From positions 1,116,001 to 1,180,000 of the forward strand of contig NZ_CP018863.1 in the NCBI RefSeq assembly GCF_002849715.1: a stretch of DNA of 64,000 bases, in the 5' to 3' direction. The translations under genes were made by a program, and so were the position numbers. Below, piece after piece: positions 49,865-59,609 of this stretch (position 1 is the stretch's first letter; every line of letters starts with the position of its first letter). The notes below the pieces were generated by a model. It worked only from the letters and a program-made list of their open reading frames with translations. It did not search any database and had not been told where the DNA came from. The DNA comes from Arthrobacter crystallopoietes (GTDB taxonomy: Bacteria > Actinomycetota > Actinomycetes > Actinomycetales > Micrococcaceae).

Positions 49865-51423
49865 CGCCCATGACGCGAACTTCCGCAGAAATCGAATCCA
49901 ATGCGACGGCGCAACCTGGATCCTCTCCAGCGACAGGTGCACACCACACCTCCAACGACACCGCCAACGAACTCAAGCGCGGGTTAAGCAGCCGTCACCT
50001 GCAGATGATCGCTATAGGCGGTGCGATCGGTACCGGGCTGTTCGTGGCCTCGGGCGGCACCATTTCCCAGGCGGGCCCAGGTGGCGCGCTAGTCGCCTAC
50101 GCGCTGGTCGGGCTGATGGTGTTCTTGCTTATGCAGTCGCTGGGTGAAATGTCGGCAAAAATTCCGGTCGCAGGATCCTTCCAGACCTTTGCCACGCGTT
50201 TTGTCTCCCCCTCCTTCGGGTTCGCGATCGGCTGGAACTACTGGTTCAACTGGGCCATCACAGTCGCCGCCGAACTGGTCGCAGCCGGAATCATCATGGA
50301 CTTCTGGTTCCCCGGCATCCCCGGCTGGGTATGGGCTGGGATCTTTCTGCTGGTATTGACCGGGCTCAACGCCCTCTCGGCGAAGTCCTTCGGTGAGTCG
50401 GAGTTCTGGCTCTCCCTGATCAAGGTCTCGGCAGTGGTGCTCTTCCTGATCGCCGGCGTGCTGATGATCTTCGGCATCCTCGGGAACGACTCTCCTGGCC
50501 TCAGCAATTGGGAAAACCGGGACGAAGTGTTCCACGGCGGTTGGGTTTCGATCATCTCGGTGTTCATGATTGCCGGGTTCTCCTTCCAAGGCACCGAACT
50601 GGTGGGTGTGGCCGCAGGCGAAGCCAAGAACCCGCGCCGCGAAGTACCTAAGGCCATCCGCACGGTCTTCTGGCGCATCATGCTCTTCTACATCGGCGCC
50701 ATCTTCATCATCGGCTGCCTGATCCCGTTCACCGACCCGAGCCTGCTGGCCTCCGGCGAGGCCGATGTTGCAGTATCCCCGTTCACCCTGGTCTTCTCAC
50801 GCGCCGGGATCGCGTTCGCAGCCGCCCTGATGAACGCGGTGATCCTGACCGCCATCCTCTCAGCGGGCAACTCCGGACTCTATGCATCCACCCGCATGCT
50901 TTACGCCATGGCCCACGATGGCAAGGCCCCGAAAATCTTCGGCCGCACCAATTCGCGCGGCGTGCCGATCCCGGCGCTGCTGGCCACCGCGGCCGTGGGA
51001 CTCTTCGGCTTCGTATCCGCGATCGTCGGCCAGGGCTCGGCCTACTCCTGGCTGCTGAACATGTCCGGCCTATGCGGCTTCATCGTCTGGGCGGGGATCG
51101 CGATCTCCCACTACCGCTTCAGGCGAGGCTTCCTAGCACAGGGCAACAAGGTCAGCGACCTGCCGTACAAGGCCTCCTTGTTCCCGATCGGCCCACTGCT
51201 GGCCTTCGCCCTGCTGATCCTAGTGATCGCGGGACAGAACTACGAGGCTGTGCTTGCCGGACGAGGCCTGGAAGTGCTTTCCTCCTACATCGGGTTGCCG
51301 GCCTTCATCGTCCTATGGCTGGCCCACCGCTTCATCACCAAGTCCAAGCTGGTACCGCTGCACGAAATGGATATCACGGCACCGGATGACCTCGAGCTCG
51401 AACCTGCCGGCGGCACCCGCTGA
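49861..51423 (+). CDS. Amino-acid permease (AAT family, LysP-like)
   Basis: A 520-residue 12-span APC-superfamily permease importing amino acids with protons. The first span has MIAIGGAIGTGLFVASGG; GWNYWFNWAITVAAELVAAGIIMDFW and the conserved GFSFQGTELVGVAAGEAKNPRREVPKAI follow, as in LysP/AroP. The AAT-specific EAKNPRREVPKAI cytoplasmic loop points to basic or aromatic amino acids. A 40-residue soluble N-terminus precedes it. Its start is coupled to the upstream fragment. Ends 92 bases before a hairpin at 51516. Confidence 0.9.
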   Translation: MTPMTRTSAEIESNATAQPGSSPATGAHHTSNDTANELKRGLSSRHLQMIAIGGAIGTGLFVASGGTISQAGPGGALVAYALVGLMVFLLMQSLGEMSAKIPVAGSFQTFATRFVSPSFGFAIGWNYWFNWAITVAAELVAAGIIMDFWFPGIPGWVWAGIFLLVLTGLNALSAKSFGESEFWLSLIKVSAVVLFLIAGVLMIFGILGNDSPGLSNWENRDEVFHGGWVSIISVFMIAGFSFQGTELVGVAAGEAKNPRREVPKAIRTVFWRIMLFYIGAIFIIGCLIPFTDPSLLASGEADVAVSPFTLVFSRAGIAFAAALMNAVILTAILSAGNSGLYASTRMLYAMAHDGKAPKIFGRTNSRGVPIPALLATAAVGLFGFVSAIVGQGSAYSWLLNMSGLCGFIVWAGIAISHYRFRRGFLAQGNKVSDLPYKASLFPIGPLLAFALLILVIAGQNYEAVLAGRGLEVLSSYIGLPAFIVLWLAHRFITKSKLVPLHEMDITAPDDLELEPAGGTR

Positions 51424-51515
51424 CCCCGCTGCTGCTCGCCCGCTGAGGGTATCCCGGCAGCAGCCGCAGGCCACGACGAGTCACAGCACCTGCTGCACGA
51501 ATCCTCGTCCGAGAC

Positions 51516-51546
51516 CAGGTGGGTCCGCTATGCGCGGGCCCACCTG
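51516..51546. terminator. Bidirectional hairpin terminator
   Basis: CAGGTGGGTCCGC (51516-51528) pairs with 51534-51546 over 13 bases (one G-U) around a five-base loop. It lies between the permease and the convergent MFS gene. Confidence 0.7.
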
Positions 51547-51602
51547 CGCGGCATGTTCCCCGGCATCCTGCATCAAACAACGCCGAAGGCAATAGGACAT
51601 GA

Positions 51603-53024
51603 TCATCTAGAGGGACCCTGCTCGTCAGCCGCCAGCGGCGCGCTCTCCGGGGCATTGGCATACGCAACCGAGAGCCGGCGATACGACCGCGTGAGCAAAG
51701 CCGCGAGCCCCAGCACGATCGACGCGATCCCGGAGATCAGGAACACCAGCGCAATGCCGCGGGCGTCCCCCTCCCCCAACAGCCACGCCCAGCTTTGCCT
51801 CCCAGGCTGTGAATTCATGTAGGGAATGATCCAGAATTCGGCCAGCGGCGCGATCATGAACGCAGTGATCGGAGCGGCCGCCGCCTCAAACGTCATGGCG
51901 AACCCGAAGACCCTGCCCTGAGTCGCATACGGAACCACTTTCTGAATCACGGTCTGCTCCGCGGCCTCGACCGCCGGGATGATCATCATGAAGATCCAGA
52001 TGCCCACCGCATAGAGCCACCACCATTCTCGAATGGTGAACGTCGCACCGAGGAGGCCGGTGCAGGCCACCAGGATCAGCATCGTGCGGATCGGGTTCTT
52101 GCCCAGCCCAAACTTGGCCACCAGCCCGCCGCCGATCAGGAAACCGGTCGCCGTCACGCCCAGCACCACGCCCCAGATCTCCACCGGGAAGATCGTCAGG
52201 CCATACGGGTCCATGAGTGCCATGAACACCCCGCCCGTCAGGTTGTTGAAGGTGGTGAACAGGATCAGCGCGAACAATCCCCGGGTCGCGCGGACCGCCG
52301 CAATGCCCGCACGTAGATCGGCGAAACTCTCGCGCTCCTGGGCGCGCACGATCCTGGGTTCGGGAATCCTGAGGATCAGCAAGTGCACCAGCACCACACC
52401 GCAGGCGACCAGCGCAATGATGATCGTCCCGCCCATGCCCAGCATTCCGATCGCCAGTCCGCTGAAGACGGAGGTGATCATGAACGCGAGCCCCTGCACG
52501 GTTCCGACCAAGCCGTTGGCATTGGCCCGGCGCTCGGTCGGCACCAATAGCGTCACGGTGGTGGACAGGGCGATGTTGCGCAGTTGTTCAACCACCGCGC
52601 CGATAAGTACCACGAGGGCAAAGAGCCAGAACCAGATTCCGGTCAGGCTCAGCAACGCGTCCTCCGGAACCAGCAGGAACATCAGTCCCGCCAGCCCGAA
52701 GCAGGCCACCGTGAACAGCGTCGAGCCCACCATCACCGCGTGCTTGCGGTAGCGGTCCACCAGCACGCCGAAGAACAGGCCGAAGAACGCGACAAGCAGC
52801 ATGTAGGCGCCGCCGATGAGACCGGTGGCCAGCACGGAACGGGTTTCCAGGTACACCCAGAAAGTCAAAGCGAACCAGAGAAAGCTGGTGATCACGTTGG
52901 CAAGGGCCGTATTGACCAGCACATGCATGAACGTGCGGTGCCCCGCTTGCGGCGGCGTCGCTTTGGTAACGGCTTGCCTGTCCGCTGTTTCAAGGTCCGC
53001 GGAGGAGGGATCTTCCTGCGGCAT
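51603..53024 (-). CDS. MFS transporter, MFS_3/enterobactin-exporter-like
   Basis: A 473-residue protein with 12 predicted spans. Motif features include NTALANVITSFLWFALTFWVYLETRSVLATGLIGG in the first two spans and GVLVDRYRKHAVMVGS as motif A. The QRFYAWNMPQE start region suggests that ATG 53024 is the real start; a longer in-frame reading to 53138 crosses the upstream gap. MFS_3-type proteins export drugs or siderophores. No siderophore gene is nearby. Confidence 0.82.
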   Translation of the reverse strand: MPQEDPSSADLETADRQAVTKATPPQAGHRTFMHVLVNTALANVITSFLWFALTFWVYLETRSVLATGLIGGAYMLLVAFFGLFFGVLVDRYRKHAVMVGSTLFTVACFGLAGLMFLLVPEDALLSLTGIWFWLFALVVLIGAVVEQLRNIALSTTVTLLVPTERRANANGLVGTVQGLAFMITSVFSGLAIGMLGMGGTIIIALVACGVVLVHLLILRIPEPRIVRAQERESFADLRAGIAAVRATRGLFALILFTTFNNLTGGVFMALMDPYGLTIFPVEIWGVVLGVTATGFLIGGGLVAKFGLGKNPIRTMLILVACTGLLGATFTIREWWWLYAVGIWIFMMIIPAVEAAEQTVIQKVVPYATQGRVFGFAMTFEAAAAPITAFMIAPLAEFWIIPYMNSQPGRQSWAWLLGEGDARGIALVFLISGIASIVLGLAALLTRSYRRLSVAYANAPESAPLAADEQGPSR

Positions 53025-53130
53025 GTTCCAAGCGTAGAACCGTTGTAAACCCGTTGAAAGAGCGACGGCGGAATCTATGGAACCTTGAGCCGACGATCCG
53101 CATCTACCCGGCTGTCCCACTGATGACTTG

Positions 53131-53703
53131 TTAGCCAAGGTCGAGCCGCATTAGTACGCGAGGGAACCCGTTCAGCACCGAGTCGGTGTCGGCTACCTTG
53201 CTGAACCCAGCTCGTTCGAAGAGCTTGCGCGTTCCCACGTAAGCCATGGTGAGGTCCACCTTCTTGCCATCGTTGTCGACGGGATACCCCTCAATCGCAG
53301 GCGCCCCATGCTTCCGTGCAAATTCGACGGCGCCTCTAAGTAGATGATGCGAAATGCCCTTGCCGCGATGCCCCGGCCGCGCCCGAATGCACCACACCGA
53401 CCACACATCGACGTCGTCCACGTGCGGAATCTTCCGATTGCGGGCGAAGCTGGTGTCCGCTTTCGGATGCACGGCGGCCCAGCCGACCACCTCGTCGCCG
53501 TCGTAAGCGAGCACCCCAGGTGGCGGATCCTGCCGGCACAGAAGCTCCGCAAGCTGGCCGCGCTCCTGACCTCGCAACGCCAGATTGTCCTTCGATGGAA
53601 TGCGATAGCTCAGGCACCAGCACACGTTCGCATCCGGCCGCTTGGGCCCGAGCATCGTCTTTACGTCGTCGAACGCCGTAGCCGCGCGCACCTCGATCGT
53701 CAT
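53131..53703 (-). CDS. GNAT-family N-acetyltransferase
   Basis: A 190-residue acetyltransferase with motif A VWCIRARPGHRGKGISHHLLRGAVEFARKHG near residues 104-135, including the acetyl-CoA R-x2-G-x-G/A loop RGKGIS. It acetylates an unknown amine or protein. The start at 53703 is the first ATG in a good position. A longer reading is unlikely. Confidence 0.85.
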   Translation of the reverse strand: MTIEVRAATAFDDVKTMLGPKRPDANVCWCLSYRIPSKDNLALRGQERGQLAELLCRQDPPPGVLAYDGDEVVGWAAVHPKADTSFARNRKIPHVDDVDVWSVWCIRARPGHRGKGISHHLLRGAVEFARKHGAPAIEGYPVDNDGKKVDLTMAYVGTRKLFERAGFSKVADTDSVLNGFPRVLMRLDLG

Positions 53704-53818
53704 GCAATCACAGTGCCACCCGCGCCCGATGCTGACAACGGCTTGCTGCAGAACAGCCCGGACTTCGCGCACCGAAGAGGTCCGCGGTGCTTGTTAGAGC
53801 TGCTTTTCAGGAGTGGGA

Positions 53819-54637
53819 TCAGTACAAGAAGATCGGCAGCCAGTCACGGTTGTGGGCGTGCACCAGCGCGAGGAACAGGACGAAGTCGAAGATCAAGTGA
53901 ACTGACACGACATAGGTCAACGACTTCGTCAGCTTGAAGGTGTAACCCTGCAGCAGCGCGAACGGGAACGTCAGCAGCGGCCCCCAGGCCTGGTAGCCAA
54001 TCTCCCACAGGAAAGACGAGAAGATCACGGCTTGCAGGAAGTTGGCGAGCCAATCCGGAAAATGCCGCCGCAGGAGCGTGAAGGTGGTGCAGATAAAGAA
54101 CAGCTCATCCCAGATTCCAACGGCGTTCACCCCAAGAAAGAGACGCCAGAAGATGGTGGGATCGGATGCGTCCGGCCAGTTCTGGTAGACGCCGGTGCTG
54201 ATCAGGTATCCGGGGAGAATGAAATACCCGAGCGCAACAACGCCGATCAGGTACAGCTTCGCTGTCAGCGGCCATTTACGGCCAGTGTTCACCGGAAATC
54301 TGATGATCTTCTCGCGGTAAACAAAGCGCGACACCAGCCACGGCACGAGCACGGCCAAGGCGAGTGCAGCGCCCATCAGCACCATGTGCTGAATACTCAA
54401 ATCAGCGTTAAGCGGCACGAGGCTGATGATCACCATGCCCGCTGCGACCAGCGCGAGATGCCGCACGAACTCACGGTCAATCAACGCGGCCGCGACCAAG
54501 CTGAGGCCGAGCACGCTGTAACCAACAGGGTTATTCTCGACGCCGAAAAGCAGCACACCAGACACCGAGAGCAGCACCGCTGGCACCAGTTTCCAGCTGA
54601 GCGCCGTACGGGGCGGTTCGATCGAGATTGATGTCAC
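53819..54637 (-). CDS. CPBP-like intramembrane protease family protein (degenerate motif)
   Basis: A 272-residue protein with about eight spans. Late spans resemble CPBP/Abi proteases: WDELFFICTTFTLLRRHFP stands at the EExxxR position but has Asp-Glu in place of Glu-Glu, a FLWEIGYQAW segment replaces FxxxH, and VSVHLIFDFVLFL gives the HxxxN/D motif. So the fold is probable but activity doubtful. GTG 54637 is the likely start. No partner gene is close. Confidence 0.55.
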   Translation of the reverse strand: MTSISIEPPRTALSWKLVPAVLLSVSGVLLFGVENNPVGYSVLGLSLVAAALIDREFVRHLALVAAGMVIISLVPLNADLSIQHMVLMGAALALAVLVPWLVSRFVYREKIIRFPVNTGRKWPLTAKLYLIGVVALGYFILPGYLISTGVYQNWPDASDPTIFWRLFLGVNAVGIWDELFFICTTFTLLRRHFPDWLANFLQAVIFSSFLWEIGYQAWGPLLTFPFALLQGYTFKLTKSLTYVVSVHLIFDFVLFLALVHAHNRDWLPIFLY

Positions 54638-54741
54638 CCCACAAGCATGTCAGCGTCGTCCGCGTCGCGAAACCGGTCTCGCGGGTTTTGCCAAGCACTA
54701 CTAAGTATGCTTACGTTTAGTGAAACTTACTAGGAGGCAAC

Positions 54742-55002
54742 ATGATCGGTTTTATCATCGCAGGACTCGTCATCGGGGCGCTCGCGCGTCTTATTAAGCC
54801 CGGGAAGCAGAATCTTGGCCTGGTGGCCACGCTGCTGCTGGGCCTGGTTGGATCAGTCATTGGTGGCCTGATCGCGAATCTGCTGGGTACCGGCGACATC
54901 TTCGAGCTGAACGTCCTCGGATTTGTTGTGGCCGTAATCGCAGCGGTGCTCCTGATCGGCGTGGCCGAGGGTGTCGCCGGCCGCCGGAGCGTCCGCCGCT
55001 AG
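54742..55002 (+). CDS. GlsB/YeaQ/YmgE-family stress membrane protein
   Basis: An 86-residue protein with three hydrophobic spans: MIGFIIAGLVIGALARLI, LGLVATLLLGLVGSVIGGLIANLL and VLGFVVAVIAAVLLIGVAEG. The GIIGALARLIKPG pattern after span one is that of YeaQ/GlsB (transglycosylase-associated) small proteins that respond to stress. AGGAGG is six bases before ATG 54742. Confidence 0.85.
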   Translation: MIGFIIAGLVIGALARLIKPGKQNLGLVATLLLGLVGSVIGGLIANLLGTGDIFELNVLGFVVAVIAAVLLIGVAEGVAGRRSVRR

Positions 55003-55049
55003 GTATTGACTTGCCGGCAAGCGGCTGGGTCCCCTGATGCCTTAAACAG

Positions 55050-55088
55050 ACCTGCGGCCTGGAACGGCAACCGTTCCAGGCCGCAGGT
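55050..55088. terminator. Perfect 18-bp hairpin terminator
   Basis: ACCTGCGGCCTGGAACGG (55050-55067) and its complement (55071-55088) enclose a three-base loop, with T residues next. It lies between the GlsB gene and the 3' end of the hutH fragment on the minus strand, so it probably was the native hutH terminator and still serves both sides. Confidence 0.9.
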
Positions 55089-55104
55089 TTGCCACTGGCC
55101 TCCT

Positions 55105-55356
55105 CTATCCGAGTGGGCCGGTGGCGACTTCGACGGCGGTGCGCAGTTGTCCCGCAGCAATAAGTGCCTCCGCGGCGGCCAGCTCCGGCGCCAGGAATCG
55201 GTCAGGTCCAGGCCCGGCCACCCGTTCGCGCAGCACTGCCAGCGCGGCGCCGGTGGCCGGTCCCGGTCGCAACGGCGCACGCAGCTCAATGCCGCGGGCA
55301 GCTGCCACCAGCTCGATGGCCAGCACCCGGCGCAGATTGTCGACGGCGGTACGCAA
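55105..55356 (-). pseudogene. hutH: Histidine ammonia-lyase C-terminal fragment
   Basis: Eighty-three residues match only the extreme C-terminus of HutH: RTAVDNLRRVLAIELVAAARGIELR, then RPGPATGAALAVLRERVAGPGPDRFLAPELAAAEALI. The active-site Ala-Ser-Gly region (MIO cofactor) and all N-terminal sequence are absent, because the frame abuts a decarboxylase remnant at about 55356. The gene is therefore dead. The native terminator remains beyond its stop. Confidence 0.85.
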
Positions 55357-56103
55357 TGCCGAGTCCTTCCACGAGGCCTACATGACGCACACCTCCACCT
55401 CACCGAACTATCAAATCCTCGCTTCCCTGGACGCCGGCCGCCGACAGGTGGAGCTGGAGGGTTTTGAACTGGTGCAGCGGCAGATGGATTTGGCGGGTGG
55501 CATCGCCGCGGCGGTGCAACGGCAGCCGCTGCTGCGAAATCATTTCCGGATCCTCGGCGCCGCAACGGCTACCTGATGGACCGGTTCGGGATCCAGGTCA
55601 ACAAGACCTCCCGCAACACGGTGCTGCTCATGACCAATATCGGCACCACCCGCAGTGCCGTGGCCTACCTGCTCGAGGTCCTGGTCCAGCTGGCCGAGGC
55701 CTTTGACGAGGAACAAGCGGGGATGAGCCCGCTCGCACTGCAGGCCCGGCAGGTCCGGGTAGCCTCGCTCACGACGGCGCCGCCCCCGCTGCCAAACATC
55801 AGCCGCTTCGCGGACCGTTTCCGCTCGGGCCCGGACACTCCTGACGGCGACCTCCGGACCGCCCATTTCCTCACCTACGGGGAAGGCTCCTGCCGTTGCC
55901 TGCAGCCGGAAGCTGCCGCGCGGCTCGTGGCGGACGGTAAGGAGCTGGTCTCCGCAACATTCGTTACCCCGTATCCCCCGGGCTTCCCGGTGCTGGTCCC
56001 CGGACAGGTCATTACCAGCGAGATCCTCGACTACATGGCCGCGCTGGATGTGCGGGAGGTGCACGGCTTCCATCCGGAATTCGGCTACCGGGTCCTGGGC
56101 TAG
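55357..56103 (+). pseudogene. Broken Orn/Lys/Arg decarboxylase
   Basis: A remnant of a fold-type I decarboxylase. The first part, read in frame with 55357, has AESFHEAYMTHTSTSPNYQILASLDAGRRQ, which matches the segment after the PLP region in these enzymes, but the Lys-containing N-terminal two-thirds is missing. It stops after ILGAATAT at 55576. A second frame from about 55564 to 56103 continues with YLMDRFGIQVNKTSRNTVLL, so about 40 or more residues and the frame are lost between them. It is not functional. Confidence 0.85.
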
Positions 56104-56110
56104 AAGGCTG

Positions 56111-57367
56111 CTAGGAGTCTGCTGGGCTGTTGGCTTGGGCCTGTTGATGACTGATGTAGGAGCGAGCCAAAGGATTGAGCAGATCAGCACTAGACTCGTT
56201 GATCCGCTCGATAAGGGTCTCCGTCTCGTCCAGCACGTCGCCCGCGGCCCAGGCTTGGCCGCGGGACCCCTTGCCAATATTGCGCAGCACGCCTGCCTCC
56301 TCCAGCTTCGCGATGGCATTGTAAGCGGCTTGGGGAGTGCAGTTCGCACGTTCAGCGGCGAGCCCGGCTGTGAGGAGGGGCTGGCCGAGCAGCGAGTCGA
56401 TCAGCTTCAGGGCTGCGGATCCTGAGCGGGGATTCACGGCGTCTCTCCACTGCCCCGGCAGCCCAGCCAACGTCGTGGCCGATTCGGATGCTGCCCGGCA
56501 GGCAGAGAGTGCGCAGCGGGCGATGTAGTCAACGAACAGATCTGCTTCCCCGTTTCTATAGGCGCCAAGGAGCGCGAAGTAGACATCGCGACTGGCCATG
56601 AAGGCAGACGCGATAGGGACGATTGCGGCGGTCGTGACCCCCCGGTAGCGGAGAACAGCATTTAACAAGGCTCGCCCTATGCGGCCGTTGCCGTCGGTAT
56701 AGGGATGGATCGTCTCAAACTGGGCATGTGCGATCGCGGCCTGCGCGAGGGCGGGGAGGTCCTTCCTCTCGCAAAAGTCATGGAGATCGGCCATCAGGGT
56801 CGCAACTCGCCCCGGGGCCGGCGGCACAAACAACGCTCCCCGAGGGGTGTAGTCGGAGCCGCCGATCCAATTCTGCTGGTCGCGCAACTCCTCTGAGAAC
56901 TTCCGATTCAGCGGATCAGGCCGCATCAAAATGGCGTGGGCGTGGTTCAGGTTGGATGGATCCGCCGGGTTGGTCTCTTCCCCCACGGAAATCAGATCCT
57001 CGATTGCGGCGGCCGCGGCGAGGGTTGAAATGGCCGCCTCCGAGCTCCTGATGCCAAGCGTCGCACGTGCCAAAGCCAACGGTGTGGACTGCACATGCTC
57101 GATCTTCGATGAAGACTCCGCCTCATTGCGCAGCAGGAACCCGGACAGAGGGGCGAGAACCTGACCGGCGGTCGCATCGAGCCGGACGATCGCTGCAACC
57201 GCCGCCTCGGTCACCGTTGCAGTCTCTGCCGAAGAGCGCCATTCCAGTTCGGAGATCGTCGCAGGGATGCTAGCGCCGTAGCGGCGGAAAGTTCGGTCAG
57301 CTTTGGATCCTTGGCTAGAGGGCTCCCATGGAAGAGTTTCGTAGGTAAGCGCAGGCCACTTACCCAT
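56111..57367 (-). CDS. Fic-domain protein with N-terminal inhibitory helix (AMPylase type)
   Basis: A 418-residue Fic protein. The catalytic motif is HPYTDGNGRIGR (221-232), with His221 the base and Asp/Asn for metal and phosphate. The (S/T)xxxE inhibition motif occurs as SSKIEH, Glu90, on the N-terminal side, as in class II self-inhibited Fic proteins. An N-terminal DUF4172/Fic_N-like domain precedes and a C-terminal winged-helix segment follows from about 330 (ALKLIDSLLGQPLLTAGLAAERANCTPQAAYNAIAKLEEAG). No separate antitoxin gene is adjacent, consistent with cis inhibition. Confidence 0.88.
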   Translation of the reverse strand: MGKWPALTYETLPWEPSSQGSKADRTFRRYGASIPATISELEWRSSAETATVTEAAVAAIVRLDATAGQVLAPLSGFLLRNEAESSSKIEHVQSTPLALARATLGIRSSEAAISTLAAAAAIEDLISVGEETNPADPSNLNHAHAILMRPDPLNRKFSEELRDQQNWIGGSDYTPRGALFVPPAPGRVATLMADLHDFCERKDLPALAQAAIAHAQFETIHPYTDGNGRIGRALLNAVLRYRGVTTAAIVPIASAFMASRDVYFALLGAYRNGEADLFVDYIARCALSACRAASESATTLAGLPGQWRDAVNPRSGSAALKLIDSLLGQPLLTAGLAAERANCTPQAAYNAIAKLEEAGVLRNIGKGSRGQAWAAGDVLDETETLIERINESSADLLNPLARSYISHQQAQANSPADS

Positions 57368-57503
57368 GGAAAGTCCCTCCTAAGCAACCAAACTTGAAAG
57401 TTAGTAATTGATTTCAATTCTAGCGTCTCAAACTTTACAAAGACATGGATTTATCAAGTTATTGTTTCTCCCAGCCATGCCCACCGCAGCCCTCCAGCAG
57501 GCA

Positions 57504-59609
57504 CTACACCGTGTCTGCGGCAGCGGCGAACTGGGACATGTAGAGCCGGTAGTAGGCACCCTGGGCTTCAAGCAGTTCTGCGTGGTTGCCCTGCTCCACG
57601 ATCTGCCCGTCCTCCATCACCAGGATGATGTCGGCGTCGCGGATCGTTGAGAGCCGGTGCGCGATCACAAAACTGGTCCGGTCAGTGCGCAGCGCCGCCA
57701 TGGCGTGCTGGACCAGCAGCTCGGTCCGGGTGTCCACCGAACTGGTGGCCTCGTCCAGAATCAGCAGCGACGGGTTGGCCAGGAACGCGCGGGCGATGGT
57801 GATCAGCTGCTTCTCGCCCGCGCTGACGTTGTTGCCTTCTTCGTCGATCACCGTGTCGTAGCCGTCCGGCAGCGCGCGCACAAAGCGGTCCACGTAGGTG
57901 GCCTTTGCCGCCTCCAGCACCTGCTCTTCGCTGGCGTCGAGATTGCCGTAGCGGATGTTCTCCGCGATGGTGCCGCCGAACAGCCAGGCGTCCTGCAGCA
58001 CCATGCCCACCTTGGAGCGCAGCTCGGCACGGCTGAGCTGCGTGATGTCCACGTTGTCCAGGGTGATCCGGCCGGAGTTCAGCTCGTAGAAGCGCATCAC
58101 GAGGTTCACCAGCGTGGTCTTGCCGGCCCCGGTGGGCCCGACAATCGCCACGGTTTCGCCAGGCTTCGCCGCGAAGGACAGGTCCTCGATCAGCGGCTTG
58201 TCCGGCGTGTAGCTGAAGCTGACGTGCTCGAACTCCACGTGGCCGTCCGTCTTGGCCGGCAGCGACTGAGTGGCCGTGTCCGGGTCCTGCTCCTCGGCGT
58301 CGAGCAATTCGAACACGCGCTCGGCGGAGGCCACGCCTGACTGCAGCATGTTGGCCATGCCGGCCATCTGGCTCAACGGCTGGTTGAACTCACGCGAGTA
58401 CTGGATGAACGCCGTCGCATCGCCCAGAGTCATGGAACCGGAGGCCACACGCAGCCCGCCCACCACCGCGATCCCCACGTAGGAGAGGTAGGAGATGAAT
58501 TGCATGACGGGCATGATCATCCCGGAGACAAACTGCGCGCCGAAGGAGGCCTTGTAGAGCTCCTCGTTCTTCTCGTCGAACTGCGCCAGCGATTCCTTCT
58601 CCCGGCCGAAGACGCGCACCAGATCGTGCCCGCTGAAAGACTCCTCGATATGCCCGTTCAGCTGTCCGGTGTTCTTCCACTGGGCAGCAAAGAGCTTCTG
58701 GCTGCGTGCACCGATCAGGCCCGCTCCCACCGCGGAGAGCGGCAGCGCGATCAGGGCGATCACGGCCAGCTGCCAGGAGACGATGAACATCATGACCGTG
58801 ATGCCGATCAGGCTCAGCGCAGACATGATCAGCTGCGCGAAGGCCTGCTGGAGCGCCTGCTGGACGTTGTCGACGTCGTTAGTTACCCGGGAGAGCAGGT
58901 CGCCGCGCTGGCGGGTATCGAAATAGTTCAGCGGCAGCCGGTTCAGCTTGTCCTCCACATCGCGGCGGAGGTTGTAGACCACGCGCATGACCACCTGGTT
59001 CAGCACGTAGCCCTGCAGCCACATGAAGAGCGAGGACACCACGTACATGCCCAGCACAATAGCGATCAGCCGGCCCAGCAGCTCGAAATCGATGCCGGTG
59101 CCGGGCGTGATTTCCATCCCGGAGAGCAGGTCCGCGAACTGCTCCTGGCCCTGCGCGCGCAGCCCCGCGATCACCTGTTCCTGGGTGGCGCCGGCGGGCA
59201 GGTTGCTGCTGATGGCACCGTTGAAAATCACGTCCATTGCGTTGCCGAGCACCCGCGGAGCAATGACATTAAGTACGACGGCGATGATCACCATCGCGAG
59301 CACCACGGCAATTGCAGCCTTTTCCGGTTTCAGCAGCCCGAAGAGCCGCTTGGCGGACGGCCAGAAGTGCTTGGCCTTCTTCGCCGGCGTGCCGCCGAAC
59401 ATGTCGCCGTCGGCCTCGGTGGGCTGGAACTCCTCCTCCAGGACCTGTGCCTCGGCGTCCGCGGCCGCGCCGGGAGTCGGCGCCACCACCGGGTCGATGG
59501 TGGGCCCGTCGATAGGTCGGTCTATGGCGGGGCCGTCGCTGGTGCGCGGGTCGATGGCGGGGCCATCGTCCTGCCGGAGGTCCTTATCCGTGTCCTTGTC
59601 CGCGCTCAT
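57504..59609 (-). CDS. ABC exporter half-transporter with an Asp-Gly-Pro repeat N-terminus
   Basis: A 701-residue fusion of permease and ATPase. The first 70 residues are soluble and low-complexity, with DGPAIDPR, DGPAIDRP and DGPTIDPV in near-repeat. Six spans follow from about 90 (AIAVVLAMVIIAVVLNVIAPRVLGNAMDVI), then the ATPase: Walker A GPTGAGKTTL, signature VSAGEKQL, Walker B LLILDEATSSVD. VSAGEKQ is a variant of LSGGQ with Ala and Glu. Start at ATG 59609 overlaps the stop of its partner by four bases. It forms a heterodimer with the next gene's product, exporting an unknown drug, lipid or peptide. Confidence 0.9.
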   Translation of the reverse strand: MSADKDTDKDLRQDDGPAIDPRTSDGPAIDRPIDGPTIDPVVAPTPGAAADAEAQVLEEEFQPTEADGDMFGGTPAKKAKHFWPSAKRLFGLLKPEKAAIAVVLAMVIIAVVLNVIAPRVLGNAMDVIFNGAISSNLPAGATQEQVIAGLRAQGQEQFADLLSGMEITPGTGIDFELLGRLIAIVLGMYVVSSLFMWLQGYVLNQVVMRVVYNLRRDVEDKLNRLPLNYFDTRQRGDLLSRVTNDVDNVQQALQQAFAQLIMSALSLIGITVMMFIVSWQLAVIALIALPLSAVGAGLIGARSQKLFAAQWKNTGQLNGHIEESFSGHDLVRVFGREKESLAQFDEKNEELYKASFGAQFVSGMIMPVMQFISYLSYVGIAVVGGLRVASGSMTLGDATAFIQYSREFNQPLSQMAGMANMLQSGVASAERVFELLDAEEQDPDTATQSLPAKTDGHVEFEHVSFSYTPDKPLIEDLSFAAKPGETVAIVGPTGAGKTTLVNLVMRFYELNSGRITLDNVDITQLSRAELRSKVGMVLQDAWLFGGTIAENIRYGNLDASEEQVLEAAKATYVDRFVRALPDGYDTVIDEEGNNVSAGEKQLITIARAFLANPSLLILDEATSSVDTRTELLVQHAMAALRTDRTSFVIAHRLSTIRDADIILVMEDGQIVEQGNHAELLEAQGAYYRLYMSQFAAAADTV

